Of a stretch of 64,000 bases of DNA, positions 23,976-35,719 are shown in pieces. The position numbers were made by a program, and so were the translations under genes. The stretch is from Acanthosepion pharaonis. Taxonomy: Eukaryota > Mollusca > Cephalopoda > Sepiida > Sepiidae. The DNA lies in assembly GCA_903632075.3 (NCBI GenBank), contig CAHIKZ030002625.1, positions 1 to 64,000 of the forward strand. Direction: 5' to 3'. The stretch's first letter is position 1, and every line of letters begins with the position of its first letter. A model generated the notes under the pieces. That model was not told the origin of the DNA and did no database searches. It saw only the letters and a list, made by a program, of their open reading frames with translations.

Positions 23976-24600
23976 TCAAATGTATATTGGTGAAACCGTG
24001 TCACCAATACTGTGCTTAAATTCATAAAGTCTAGGTACCATGGCAAAGAGTTCATTCGAACTGTTGCTATGGAAGTATTTATAGAAAAGGCACAGAGAGG
24101 CAACTTTATGGTGGTGGGAAAGTCAAGATGCCAGATCAGGATCAATAATATTGCTGATACTTTTTTGGTTTTTATCAAGATGTGTGGAAGAAATTCACTT
24201 ACCTTCAAAAACACAGAGGACATGTATATGCCAATGCCATTGCTACAAGTAAAAACCAGGGTAAACTCATTGTGTGATTTATAAAAGCAAACAGTTAACA
24301 GAATAGCCTGAATGTGCTACCTACAGGGTTGATAGAATAACCCAGATGTTCTGCCTACAGATTACCTTTACATATAAAGTCAGCGGCAGTGAACAAGTGA
24401 GAGAAGCTGATGAGATAGACAAATGGATTTGCAGCTATTTGGACTTGCAGCTCGGTGAATTTGATTGTTTATTACACAAGGATATCTAGATATTATGGCA
24501 GGAGCATCAGACCATATGTAGCAGCAATATTCTAAGCATGGATGAATAGTAGACTTATACATATGCAAGATAGATTCAGGAGAGAAGAATTTGTTTCACT
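23976..24600 (-). mobile_element. LINE fragment, RT C-terminal region (- copy)
   Basis: The minus strand reads YKSTIHPCLEYCCYIWSDAP (24480-24560) and, nearer 24000-24200, segments resembling IIDPDLAS.LSHHHKVASLC, YFHSN and VPRLYEFK in shifted frames. An extra stretch of about 250 bases separates the two parts, so the copy carries an insertion. It is the same region of the same LINE family as 23640-23975 in opposite orientation. Confidence 0.65.
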
Positions 24601-25085
24601 TTGCAAATATTACAATAAGTACTGCACCTTTTCTAAAACAAGACTAAAAGGCTGTTTTTTCTGAGTATGTTTGTCAGGTTGGCTAGCTCATCCCTGTTGC
24701 AAACACCTGATCTGGCACATTTGTATTTCTTCAACATCCACAGAGCTGACCTCTGCTTCATACTGGAACTATAATTCACAGACATTCAATATAGTTTCTG
24801 GGAGAGAGAGAGGAGGAGAGAGAGAGCCCACAATCTGGCATGATCTACAGTTCTGAACAAATCCAGTATGCTTAAACATCTCAGTCATGATGACATGTGA
24901 CTTTGTGCTACCACTGTCACCAACAGATTCTGAATAATTTAATTTAGCCAATGTCACAAACAAATCTTAGGTTAACCTGTGACATGATTTCCAGGCACTT
25001 CTCAGTGGTGTCACCTACTGAGATTGTCTCCCCGGGCTAATATTAACAAGAAGTCACCTCCTTGAGATATTGAGAGGAGTAGATA
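24601..25085. other. non-coding DNA with short GA-rich tract
   Basis: Apart from a GA microsatellite-like tract at 24799-24827 nothing is recognised. Confidence 0.45.
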
Positions 25086-25089
25086 GGTT

Positions 25090-25270
25090 CACTTGTCATC
25101 TGATTCACACACCTCTCAGGTCTTTTGAAGAAAAATAGAGGTTTATCTCTTGTTTCCTGTTTAGGGTTGGGTTTCTTCTAATGTTTTCTCATTCTTTTTC
25201 GCTCCCAGTAGCCCCTTGCATCTTAGTGGCATTATTGCCTTGCTCTTGAGGGTAAATTGCTTTTGGGATG
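25090..25270 (+). mobile_element. retroelement 3' end, copy 2
   Basis: Matches 21175-21364 over most of its length and carries the clearest form of the tail: TTGCATCTTAGTGGCATTAT then TGCCTTGCTCTTGAGGG. The same tail closes the LINE fragment at 31110-31485. Confidence 0.5.
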
Positions 25271-25498
25271 AAAGAAAAAAATGACCCTGGTAAGATTGGA
25301 ATCTGGGTTTTATGGTCAGACTGCTAATATTATAATCACATGCCCACAATACAAGTATTCATTTTAATAAAAAGGTATTTTTAAAAAAATTACGTCAGAT
25401 ATCATTACCAAAATAATATATTGGTAATGTTTGACCTTTGTCTGCAAAAAATGGTGTGTCAAAAAGAATGGTTATCCCTTTGACACTGCTATTACTGT

Positions 25499-25942
25499 TG
25501 TTATAGACAAGCGTATGGTTGCAAGAAAGAAATACGACAACAGTAGAAATAGATTTACGTGGTTTATTTCAACAGGAACGTGAGGGTTTGGGACAGCTAC
25601 CTTGGTGTGGTAAAGTTCATAAGCTGGCTTTCGGTTCTAGGTCGATCTCTCATAGTAGTTCACACATGTTGATGGTGGTTGACGCTCTCCTGCTGACAGC
25701 TGCTAAACGTGACCAGTCTCCTTTGTGGCCACCTGTTGACTGCTGCTGAACTTCCGTGTGAGCCCTTTTATAGCGTTTTTTTATGGCTTAACAGAAACGA
25801 AAGTGAGTATAATTAGGAGGGAAGCATTTTTATTGGACGAAAAATAGAGCACTTTAAATATTTTCGACCAGAACACGTGTGTCGGAAACATTTGTAAAGA
25901 AAGATAATGGTCATTTTGTGACGGGGCTTTGTCCCGTTCACA
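25499..25942 (-). mobile_element. possible solo LTR
   Basis: On the minus strand a segment bounded by TG and CA contains a TATAAAAGGGCTC box (about 25765-25777) and, about 200 bases later, an AAATAAACC polyadenylation-like signal (about 25560-25568), the expected order of U3-R-U5 in a retrotransposon LTR. It is visibly richer in GC and CpG than its surroundings. I could not find matching target duplications or a second LTR, so the assignment is tentative. Confidence 0.4.
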
Positions 25943-26049
25943 TCCGGTTCTCGCTCTTAAGTATTTGCCTGTAAATCAGCCTAGATATGTCTTATTTTAT
26001 TTTATAACACTGTATACACTTTTGACACATTTAGTAATATTTATTATTT

Positions 26050-26215
26050 TAACAAGCAATGATTAGAATTTTAATAAAACCCAAACATATTAAAGTAGAT
26101 TTATATGTTTTCTTTATTCTTGAGAATTAATAACAATTATATTAAACATCATTTATTAGATTGCTTATTTACAAGAATAATTTTATATCTACAAGATAAT
26201 AAAAACTTGTGAACC
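26050..26215 (+). repeat. single arm of long-TIR MITE
   Basis: GATTAGAATTTTAATAAAAC, TCTTTATTCTTGAGAATTAA and TTGCTTATTTACAAGAATAA follow the same order as the arms at 63440-63870 and 16385-16520. Confidence 0.6.
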
Positions 26216-26747
26216 AACTATAATGAAATATTATTTGCTATATGTGTAGTAGCAAAAAGTGAATAAGCCATAAAAACTAAGAACGAAATAAGTCAATGGA
26301 GAAAATCCCAAACTGGGGGGAGGTTCATTAGCCCTTGGTTTCTGTCGTCATCATTGCGGATGTTAATAATGAAAACAAAACTGTGTATTTCAAATTTTTG
26401 ATTTTGAATTTAAATTTCTGTTAAATTTAAATTGAATTTAGATTTCTTATTTTGAAAGCAGAAATTTAGCGACAGATGTAATATTTTGTTTTTTTATATT
26501 TATTAATGTTTTTCAAAATCTGTAACAAAAACATTATAAACATTGAATCTAAACTTCTAGATAGACTTCCTTCTTGAGTTGTCGAGCTCCATCTAGCAGA
26601 AGCAACTGGTTATGAAGCACCAATTGTTTGTCTTCACCCTTTCCCTGGCTTGGAACTGAACTTAGTTGTCAGGGGCTATTTGAGATGCATGCTACAGAAG
26701 TTCAACCCCACTATCACCCCTGGTTATAGCAACCTTTTGGACATATA

Positions 26748-27709
26748 CAGGGTTTGATCGATAAATGTTGTCCAAATTACGCAAAAATGAAAATAACAAT
26801 GACATCTCATTTTAACAGATATATTTACCAAAATTACAAAAACATATCTTGAAATACTAAAGATTACATTTATTCAATAAAATTACCATTGGCTTCAGCC
26901 ACAGCCTCCAGATGACTTTGGGATCTCCTGCAACTCTTGTGGATGGTCTCCTTATTTAAGTTGGTGAATCCTTGTCTTCAGTTTGTCTTTGCTCTTACAA
27001 GGAGTTTTGTTGATCTCTCATTCAACTGCACTTCACACATAATAATCAAAGGATTGCAGTCTGGGGAGTTAGGTGGCCAGATGTAAGTGGTGATGTGGTC
27101 GCAGAACTGACTCCCACAGAGTTCTCCTGCATGTGTGGCATGGTGCAGAGTTCTGTTGCCAAACATAGAGTCTTCCAACAGCTACCCTCTTGACCCAGAG
27201 CAGCACTACATCCTCATGGGGCTCAATGTAGCCCTCCATATTGAGTCTGAGGCCCTCACCAACAAATTTAGGAGTTCTTTTCTTATCAGAAGGATCAGAG
27301 CAAGTTTTCAGAGATGTATACCTTTGTAATCAGCATTAAACTCACCCATCTCTTTGCAAAACTTCTGCACTGTCCTTAGATTAACACCCAAACACTCTGA
27401 AATGTTTGTATTGAAGCTTCCAGAGCAAATGCCAAACTGTACAGCTATAACTCTTAACACAGTAGTTGATTCTGGGTCACTTTGTTCAGCAGTGACCAGA
27501 CATTCTAGTCCTTACCACATGCCGCCTATACTAGAAGATGTCTTAGTCCTTGGTTGTAGGATGACAAATTGATTGCAAGGTCAATCTCACGCTGTTTGAT
27601 ACTGTCATGGTTCAACAGTCATTGATTGCTGTCCACTTTGGACATCACCCTGCTCCACCCACACTGTGTTTCTTGATTACAAAACTGGTAGGGATCGATT
27701 AATCATCAG
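26748..27709 (-). mobile_element. Tc1/mariner-superfamily transposon relic
   Basis: Ends CAGGGTTTGATCGAT (26748) and ATCGATTAATCATCAG (to 27709) are imperfect inverted repeats flanked by TA (26746-26747, 27710-27711). The minus strand encodes a broken transposase: the segment at 26978-27178 contains ITTYIWPPNSPDCNPL, which matches the second catalytic-aspartate block (PxNSPDxNPxD) of mariner-like DDE transposases, here with the following residue altered. Many stops and frameshifts separate the parts. About 960 bp remain of what is normally 1.2-1.3 kb. Confidence 0.7.
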
Positions 27710-28920
27710 TATCATAGCACTAATTCAAACCACGGTGTGCTGTACTATGATGAAAAACAAATTGAAATGTTTTTTTTTGCAGATGTAATAAAAACAAAGT
27801 CTTTAGGTTAATTTTTGATTTGGTTTATGTAATTCTTGCTATAACAAAAATTAATCCTTTCCACTAGAATCTCTTTAGTGACACTTTTGCTTATCAGTGC
27901 AAATTTCATGGAATAGTACTCAAAATCAGGAATTCTCTCAGCAGTAGGTCATGTGGGTTTCAGCAGCTCCTTTGCTGCTGTCTCATCTCATCTTCTGTCT
28001 GCAACTCTAACTCCAACTGCCTGGGTTGCTCAAGCACTTCGCTTATATTGATTTTGATTCAAAATTGGAGTGTAGGCTGACTGTGTTTGGGAATTTGGCA
28101 TTTTCCCATGTTTCTGTAATGGTTACAACAAAGGTCCTTTGTTGTTTGGTTTGTAATATTATCTCTCCAAATTTGGGAGATCCCTTCTTCCTACAGGTAG
28201 TGGTTGTAGGTATTGGCCTACCCATATAACTAATTCCTTATCTATGTTTCACACCATTACTTCCAAATGAGCAGATATAATTTCTCCATCTTTCTTAGTA
28301 TCTCATCTAAGCCTGTCACCTCAAAGTCAGATTTGTCAAAGAAGACAAATCTGACTTTCAAACTGCATGGACAAAAAGGCAGTTTCAACTTTTTGTTATT
28401 AATTGTAATTATCTTTTTAATTAGTCTCTTTATTTTGCCTTTGTCCTCACAATGATCAAATATTATACTTAATTGACACCTTCTTTCTTCCTAGTAATCA
28501 TGAGACATGGTCTTCTAACTTGCACTTTTAAGCAAACAGACATAAATCTATGTCATCTTGTGCTTTTAACCCTATCTGTCTATTCCAAGTCATATTCTAA
28601 ATTAACACTTTCTTTTTACCAGTATCACATAGTGTTATACAGCATGCCATTTCTGGTAGAGTGAATTGTGTCATGGTGTTCTTTTTTTCACAGACAGTGC
28701 CCAACTGACCCTACTATACTGTGCCATTGAAAAAGTCAAACCAAACACCATATGAAATTGAAAATATAAAATGGTGACAATTTATACATCGCAGTCTATA
28801 TAGCGTATGCATCTAAACATTATGCATATACTATATAGAATATATATAGAAACATTCATATTATCCTCAATAGGATGATGTTCAAACAAAAAAGAGCATC
28901 AATGGTGGAGTGGTGAGAAT
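27710..28920. other. non-coding DNA with one short hairpin
   Basis: No gene recognised; several short frames overlap on both strands. The one structure is the perfect inverted repeat at 28323-28358, listed separately. Confidence 0.4.
28323..28358. repeat. perfect 15-bp inverted repeat (hairpin)
   Basis: AAAGTCAGATTTGTC (28323-28337) and its exact complement GACAAATCTGACTTT (28344-28358) surround a 6-base loop. No U-run follows, no gene ends here, and no known RNA is recognised. Confidence 0.7.
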
Positions 28921-28924
28921 TGAT

Positions 28925-29010
28925 TGAGTAGTTGATTTGTTTTTTTATGGTTTGTCAAATCTTTGTGGATTATTTAAAGCTGGAATATATTTTAGATTGC
29001 AAGAATAATT
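28925..29010 (-). repeat. SINE tail fragment
   Basis: TTTTTTATGGTTTGTCAAA, GGATTATTTAAAGCTGGAA and TTTTAGATTGCAAGAATAAT form the complement of the tail shared with 31960-32030 and 37840-37920. Confidence 0.5.
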
Positions 29011-29383
29011 CTTTTTTGTGAGTGAATATTACGTTAACAATTATTTTGATAATAAAACAATCAAAATCAAAATATATCATAAAAACATATAACACCACTG
29101 CCTGGAGAAGTATTGCTGGTCAAGGTACCACTTGGTATAGTATTGTGGTCATGGCAACCAACTTATAATAGCCCTTCTTCTCTGCAACCCATGGTCACTA
29201 GGATCTTATCACTTCTGGCCATTGTTTATTCTTCGTTATAGCTGATAGTCAAACTGACTATTTTCTATCAGTTTTTCTCAGATCCTGGAACAGATCTATC
29301 CAACAATCTGCCAGACATCTAGAACAGAACAAAATTGACCATATTAGTCAGATAATGACAGCATTATGGATAATGTCTGCCAG

Positions 29384-29641
29384 TTAATGGTATTTCTTAT
29401 AAACAATAACAAGTTGTTTTAATTTGACGTCAGCAATATTCATCAATCTTAGTGCTGTGAGGTTAAATATTAAGTACAACAATAATGGAATTACTGATTC
29501 AGTTAAGTTCTCTCTACATCTGTCTGACAAAGTAATTATTGTTGGAGACTGTTTCAATTCTTGGTGACTTTTACTGGCAATTCTTTCAATGACTTTTGAT
29601 GACCCTCTTCTAAGTGACTGACCCTGACTCATTTCAGCCAC
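29384..29641 (+). pseudogene. possible LINE endonuclease-domain trace
   Basis: Plus-strand translation gives NLSAVRLNIKYNNNGITDSV and then KVIIVGDCFNSW, which recalls the V.GDFN motif of AP-type endonuclease domains of non-LTR retrotransposons. The match is short and partial, and an overlapping minus-strand frame of 85 codons competes with it. Low confidence. Confidence 0.2.
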
Positions 29642-31100
29642 CTGATGGCTTCACACACCTAAATAATAAGAAATAGGGTTTCTGCCAAATTTCTCCTTCC
29701 AGCCATAATTCAGCCTGACTAGTTAATTCTGATCACATGATCCCCCTGAGACAGTCTTACTTTACACCTAGGACCTTCCAATTTTGAGATACACGCAGTT
29801 TGAGGATTCCCTAATTGTCTGCATGCACGCATTTACTGTGTCCTGTGATTGTGATGCCAGTAACATTATAACCTTGATGATTCTTAACCTTTTCACTCTT
29901 TCCACTGCTTAATTAAAATACATTCTTTCAAATCTTGGCCATAGTTTCTTTTTTTCTCCTGGCCTCACAACTATGAGTGAATACGCTTTTCTAGATGTGG
30001 GAATTGATATTTTCCTTTTATCTCTTTCAAAGAATCAGCCTACTTTTATAGTCTTCTCAAACCTGCAATATTCTCAGATGCCATATTGTTACAGTTGTAA
30101 GAGGTGCAGAGGTTAATAGCAGAAGAAGAAGCATGCAATTGACAGTGCAAATATACCATCACAGGTATGGAATTCAGAATGCAAAGCAACATTGAAAAAG
30201 GTAAAATTAAGTAGAAAATAGCCCAGAAACATATTTTATGTAAATCTAATATTTACGAAATATATGAAACTGAAGCATGTTTTCATATTTCTTTGGGACA
30301 ATAATGGCATGCCTATTGAGTGTTAAAAAAAGGGAGAGAATGTGTAACACCAGTTTCAGTTGTTTGAATTTTATTAAAATAGTTTTTTAAAAGAATAAAA
30401 GTTGTCAAGGGCATACATAGTAAGAGTGGTGTCAAGAGAAAAGCCATCCTTTTGAAACCATTTTTTTTTTTTGAGATATGTATGTTAAACTTTGCCAGTT
30501 TTTCAAATACATACGCTTTTTCTCTTTACTATTTTTTTTAAACAATATTAAAATTTTTCACTTATGTTAAATTCCTTTTGATATACTTTTTTTTAATGAG
30601 AATTCCTCTGCTTAGTATGTATCTAGATAGTCACAAATTTAACAAATGAAATTAACTCAATAATTTTTTTTTTTTCACCTGGAACATAAAATCTTCAATG
30701 GATAGTCAGATACTGAATAAATTATGAAGAAATTACTGAAAACTTTAAATCCCACAATTTTTGTCTTCTCATTTTTGTTAGGTTTTTCAGTCTTGTTTGC
30801 TTTCTTTAAAGCAGTATGAAAATTCTTCATTTGCATTGAACTTGTTTTTTTGTTAAGTTTTCACTTAAGCATTCTTTCTTCATGAAATAGGTTGTATGTT
30901 TGTAAATGAATTTAAGTATTAATTGAAAAATGACATTGATTTGATTAAATAGTCAAAGAAATATGACAGAACAAATAAAAAAAAACTATGAGGTAAGTAA
31001 AGCTTTATTTCTTACTTTAAACAAGCAGAGTGAAATTTATTTTTCATTTTTGTGAAGATTTTGTAACAACTTTTCCTAACTCATAAAATCAGATGAAAAT
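29642..31100. other. non-coding DNA, nothing recognised
   Basis: No supported gene or repeat boundary. Confidence 0.4.
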
Positions 31101-31109
31101 TTTCCTTCA

Positions 31110-31485
31110 TATCAGACTTATTTGTCCTGTTTCTATTTTTATCAAGTCTCCCTGTGAACTTTCTTCTATGCTGCCTAGACTTTATGAATTTAAGCCTAGT
31201 ACTAGATTGGCGGCAAAGTCTCCTCATCTTACAGATGAAATGGCTAGATGTAATCATAAGTTTTATGCTAATAATTTCTTCTATCTCACGTCTTGCATGT
31301 AGATCTCTCTTCCAACATCTTGCTTTCCACTCAACTTTGATATTCAAAAATTTAAATGCAGTGTCAATCATTATCTTCTGTTTTCTTAATTTTTGTGCTT
31401 TTATTCTCTCTCCTTACATAACACCTTGCATCTTGGTGGCTTTATTGCCTTGCTTGGGGTGAAATGATTTAAAAAAAAAAAGTAT
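31110..31485 (+). mobile_element. LINE 3' end with RT C-terminus and A-rich tail
   Basis: The plus strand reads CELSSMLPRLYEFKPSTRLA then AKSPHLTDEMARCNHKFYAN in one open frame, followed by SLPTSCFPLNFDIQKFKCSV, which is the last part of a jockey/CR1-like ORF2. A short 3' untranslated part (CTTGCATCTTGGTGGCTTTA) ends in an A-run at about 31471-31481. The same protein segment occurs at 23640-24600 and 59250-60240. Confidence 0.75.
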
Positions 31486-31654
31486 TCTACATGCACCTAG
31501 TTACATGTTAATGTAATTGAGTGAATATAAGTGAAATTTTAACTATTTTACAAGGGAATTATTTTTTTCAACATTATCAAGGACAAACACGCCCATCTCT
31601 CACAAAGAGATTACATAATACACCCAAATTGTTACTTTTATAGCACAATGTAAA

Positions 31655-32030
31655 AGGGCTTGCAGCCATATGTCATTGAAACACAGGTTCTCATATGATC
31701 ACTGATGTTAAGCAATGCTGAGCCTGGTCAGTATTTAAATGAGTGACTTCTTGGGAATACTAGACGCTTTAAGCATGGATATTTGAGTGGTATAATGGAT
31801 AATGGTTGGGAATTGGAAAACCAAGTTCCAATTCCAGTTAGGTTTGTTATCTTCACTTACATGCAACCATCTTTGAGAGAGGTATGAGTCAAACTCTTCT
31901 CCTCCTCATCTCCGAGTTAATCAGTAGGACTTGTAGCAGTATATCATTATTATCTTTAACAGATTCTTACATTCTAAAAATATTTTCTAGCTTTAAATAA
32001 CCTGCAAAAAGTTAATAAGCCATAAAACAA
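31655..32030 (+). mobile_element. composite SINE: 5S rRNA head + tRNA-like part + shared tail
   Basis: Positions about 31659-31774 align along the whole length of animal 5S rRNA, including TGATGTTAAGCAATGCTGAG, GCCTGGTCAGTATTTAAATG and CTTGGGAATAC. Immediately after, 31775-31850 resembles a tRNA-derived region (GAGTGGTATAATGGATAATG as an A-box-like segment, AAGTTCCAATTCC as a B-box-like segment). A body of unknown origin and the AAATAACCTGCAAAAAG tail follow. 5S-headed SINEs form the SINE3 class, and 5S plus tRNA heads are known in AmnSINE-type elements. A second copy lies at 37840-38171 on the other strand. Confidence 0.75.
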
Positions 32031-34120
32031 CAATGTAAAGCTTAGGGGGAAAATGTTCAGTCATAAAATAGTAAATTTCTTTTCATCATTATAGAATAGG
32101 ATAGCAGTTGAAATCTATTTAAAGAGACCATAAACTTTGTGGAAAAAAATAATATAATCAAATGGTAATAAAGCAAACATGAATCATATGAAACATTAAC
32201 TGTAAAATATTTGACTATTTTATTTAAAAAGATTATTTTGGACTTATAGTTTTTACCTTTATTTTCAACCTTGAACAACACATGGCTTTCAATAAAATCA
32301 AATACAATTTCTTAGTTTATCACATGAGAGTTAGGAAGAAAAATTTAACTAAATCAGAGACTTTCAGTTATTTATTACAGATGTATAAAACATGTTAGAA
32401 AAACAAACAAGCAAGACCACATCATTTTAATAATGAAGCAAATAATCATATTTGACGTAGAAAAAAGTTCTTAAACTTTTCAGTATGTTTTGCTATTTCA
32501 ATTTTTACAGGGTTCAGTGAAGGATTAAGAAAATTGTTTAACATTTCATGTTACAAACTGTAAATCTACCCCCACCCGACCAGAGATTTAAATTTTCATA
32601 TAACATAAGCATATTATTAAAATCAGTGCAAATTTAGTGTCAGAAAAGGAGAGAAAAAAGGAAAAAAAAAAAAAGTATCAAAAAAAGCATGAATTTTATA
32701 ATATGAATCAAATAACATATTATTAGGGTATATCAAATATATTTTTTGTTTTATTCAGACCTTTGCTCTAAGGCTTATTTCATGTACATATTTGATGCCA
32801 CTATAGTGTTAAAATTATGTGTGTAATTTTTAAAGAATTAATAAATTTTTATCTCTAATCTGAATCTGCCATAAAAGTCTTCATGGCAAAGCAAACCTTA
32901 GGAAGGAAAGCACATCTGTTATTAAGATCTATCAAAGTTCATGTCTTCTAACTTTTATTTTTGTACCTAAAGCATAAAGTAATTTTTAAGGAATTAGTAG
33001 GTTTTCATTTATAATCTGATAGTATTTCTTATTACTATATACATTATATTTAGTAGATACACATGTTTGAGTATGGCTAGTTGATTTTAGAATTGTGGTA
33101 TTACACTCAATTTGAAAGTTGGGATTTGACATGATAAATAATAACAGAAGATATTTTTTCCAAATCATTACTATTTTTTGAGGAAACGAGTTTAAAGATT
33201 AAGTTTAGGTTCAAAACTGTAGCATTGGAATTTCATTCAAGTGATAAATGAAAGCCTTATAAAACTTACTGAATCTTTACAAATTGTATATAGGCAAGAT
33301 GCAAGGCACAAGGACATTATTACTAAGTCATTGTGCCATCAAATAAGACCTTCATTTATTGCAAAGGGAAATTATACTGAAAAATTTACTTATATTGTGA
33401 TGTAATATGTTATACAGCACAGTAATTTTAGTGTGATTTTCAATAAACAATGCAAATTTAAAACATTTTGTCTTATAATTTGTGCCCAGCAGTATTATGG
33501 TGTTATAGACACTTTTTATCCATTTTTGTTTTTATTAATTATGATCTGACAAATCTTATTCATTGAGTAGTCTTTTTGTAATCTTTTACAATTTTTTTTT
33601 TTTTTACAGTTTTTATTTATTGAATACAGTAAAAAAAAATTGCATATTTTGCTTGTGGTGATTCATAATTAAATTTGTGGTTTTAATATATTTTCCATTC
33701 AATATATCTAATACAAAAAATATCAACTTTCTTTGGATTTATTCTTGAAATAGTAAAATTTTGAAGTCAGTTTGTAGGCAAAATCTTGCGGATATTAGAT
33801 AATTTCTGTACATTTTTTCAGATGATCTTTAGAACCAAATGCTCAAAAATTGCTAAAAGCTATGAATCTAATTTTTGGTGTCAGTACTTATCACATCAAA
33901 CCGAGTGCAATGTTGATTTTTTTAAAAAAAAAGTAAAAAAATCAACCTGCTCTAATATTTGAGTGGACATCACTGTTGTTTAAGCAGGAAAGTATACTGT
34001 TTACCACTCTGGCTTTCATTATTAAAGAATCATGAAAAACTTTGGCTTGGAGATGAAAATATATTGTTTAAAAGCAGATGTGTCTCAGATGTGTATCCAC
34101 TAAATGTAATATAGGAATTT
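32031..34120. other. AT-rich non-coding DNA, nothing recognised
   Basis: About 2.1 kb without a supported gene or repeat boundary. Confidence 0.45.
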
Positions 34121-34124
34121 TCTA

Positions 34125-34260
34125 AGCATAAGGCCAAAGGTGTGGAGTACCCAGTGAGGATCTCACTAGATCAATTATGAATGAGTAGTCTCATTCATAA
34201 TTGATCTAGTGGGACAAGCTTGTTAACCATTACACCACATTGAAGTGTCCATATAATGGT
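34125..34260 (-). repeat. tRNA-like repeat, copy 1
   Basis: The minus strand begins GGACACTTCAATGTGGTGTA and ATGGTTAACAAGCTTGTCCC, an A-box-like start, and ends with GATCCTCACTGGGTACTCCA. It corresponds to the neighbouring copy at 34290-34395 but its middle has been replaced by a perfect hairpin (34164-34211). A tRNA-derived SINE head is the likeliest origin; no complete cloverleaf survives. Confidence 0.55.
34164..34211. repeat. perfect 22-bp inverted repeat with 4-base loop
   Basis: The left arm starts CACTAGATCAATTATG and the right arm ends CATAATTGATCTAGTG; all 22 positions pair and the loop is TAGT. The sister copy at 34290-34395 has only one arm (TAATTGATCTAGCAAG), so the second arm arose in this copy. 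Confidence 0.9.
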
Positions 34261-34289
34261 GGTTTTTAAGTATAGCTTAGATGTGTCAA

Positions 34290-34395
34290 GAGGCTGAAAG
34301 TATGGTACATCCAGTGAGGATCGAACTATTTAGTTGTAATTGATCTAGCAAGACAAGCTTGCTAACCATTATATCACATCTAGGTGCCCCCCACT
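34290..34395 (-). repeat. tRNA-like repeat, copy 2 (Asp-like anticodon arm)
   Basis: The minus strand reads GGGGCACCTAGATGTGATAT, AATGGTTAGCAAGCTTGTCT, then a loop compatible with a GTC anticodon, TAGTTCGATCCTCACTGGAT as a B-box-like segment. Extra bases between the anticodon and T arms and mismatched stems argue against a working tRNA gene. Confidence 0.5.
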
Positions 34396-34399
34396 AAAT

Positions 34400-35050
34400 A
34401 TAATGCGTACAATAATAAGAAATATAACATCAACAGTATTCAGCTGTACTTTTAGTTTCAAATGTTCTAATGCTTAACAATAGCTTTTAAATATAACCAA
34501 ATATTGAGATTCTGACAGATTATTATTAGAGATTAATTTCAACTGGGCATGAAAGCCATTAAAAGCTTCTTGGAAAAATTAGGAAGTCAAAGAAATTAAA
34601 TAATGTAATACTACACAAAACTTATTTAGGTATTTTAAAAATGGTAGCATGACACATGAAATAAAGTCCAAAAGTGGATGAACATCTATTGTCAATTATG
34701 ATAATTTAAAACACAAGATAGAGAGCCCAACCACTAACACAGTTATAACTTTCAGACGAGTCATAATCATTAAATATAGTAAAGCATTACATAAGTATTA
34801 AAAATCATACAGGAGCTTTTGAGAGGTTAAAAAATAATTTAAAAAAAAAAAACTTTTTATACTTCACAATAACATAAATTTAATATTTAAGACCCTATGA
34901 TTTTCACACATTTTCTATGTGAAATAGTACAGTTAAAAAAACATGTTCCCTCATGTCCCTCCCAATGTTTGTATACAGAATAGGGGATTCTGGTTGAATA
35001 GTTACTCATCACAAAAATATTTTTCACATTTTCTGTAGATATATTCAGGC
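34400..35050. other. non-coding DNA, 3' flank of minus-strand zinc-finger gene
   Basis: Nothing recognised; no clear polyadenylation signal immediately downstream of the gene on the minus strand. Confidence 0.4.
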
Positions 35051-35068
35051 ATTAACAAAGTATATTTT

Positions 35069-35719
35069 TTATGAGGTTTCATCAAATGTTTTTCTAATTT
35101 TCACAAGAAAATGCTTTCCACTGTGTGTTTTCATATGTTGCTTCAAATGTGACTTTCTTACAAAGGAAGATCCACAAGCTTCACAAGCAAATGGTTTCTC
35201 TCCAGAGTGTATTCGTTTATGTTGAACCAAAACAGATTTCTTTAAAAAGGAAGATCCACATTCCTCACAGGAAAATGGTTTCTCTCCAGTGTGAATCAGC
35301 ATGTGACTCTTTAAAGTTGAATTGAGTGCAAATGCACGCTTACATATTTCACAAGAATATGGTTTTTCTCCAGTGTGTGTTCTCGTATGTCGCACTAAAT
35401 CAGTCTTGCTTGAGAAAGAGGATTTACACACTTCACAAGGAAATGGTTTTTCTCCTGTGTGTTTTCGCATATGCCGTACCAAAACTGACTTTTGTGAAAA
35501 TGAAACTGCACACACTTCGCATGAAAATGGTTTCTCTCCTGTGTGTGTTCGCATGTGTCTTACCAAGCCAAACTTCCTTGAAAAGGAAGAGCCACACCAT
35601 TCACAAGAAAATGTTGCCTCCGTGTGTGTTTGAACATGTTGTACCAAATGTGACTTTCTTGAAAAAGAAGCATCACACACTTGACAAGAAAATGCTTTCT
35701 CTCCAGCTTTTGTTTTCAT
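35069..35719 (-). CDS. C2H2 zinc-finger protein, 7 fingers
   Basis: A 216-residue protein with seven complete C2H2 fingers (C-x2-C-x12-H-x3-H), starting at the ATG at 35719. The consensus differs from the + strand arrays: SSFS after the second cysteine and L-V-R/Q-H in the helix, so it belongs to a separate subfamily. Helix residues -1,2,3,6 are RSHQ, RFGR, QSVR, STDR, LSTS, KSVQ and RSHQ; fingers 1 and 7 share the same contacts. The linker after finger 1 is shortened (HTEATFSC in place of HTGEKPFSC), losing TGEK. The C-terminal tail GKHFLVKIRKTFDETS is not finger-like. No effector domain is visible, so a DNA-binding role in the nucleus is inferred from family alone. A TAG lies four codons upstream of the ATG in frame, and a frameshifted finger lies just beyond it, so the ORF has been shortened from its N-terminal side. 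Confidence 0.8.
   Translation of the reverse strand: MKTKAGEKAFSCQVCDASFSRKSHLVQHVQTHTEATFSCEWCGSSFSRKFGLVRHMRTHTGEKPFSCEVCAVSFSQKSVLVRHMRKHTGEKPFPCEVCKSSFSSKTDLVRHTRTHTGEKPYSCEICKRAFALNSTLKSHMLIHTGEKPFSCEECGSSFLKKSVLVQHKRIHSGEKPFACEACGSSFVRKSHLKQHMKTHSGKHFLVKIRKTFDETS

Noticed and set aside
31659..31774. Functional 5S rRNA gene
   Set aside because: Too many substitutions in the internal control region, and it is fused to a tRNA-like part and SINE tail repeated elsewhere.
34290..34395. Functional tRNA-Asp gene on the minus strand
   Set aside because: Stems are mismatched and extra bases separate the anticodon and T arms; a near neighbour is a rearranged copy of the same repeat.
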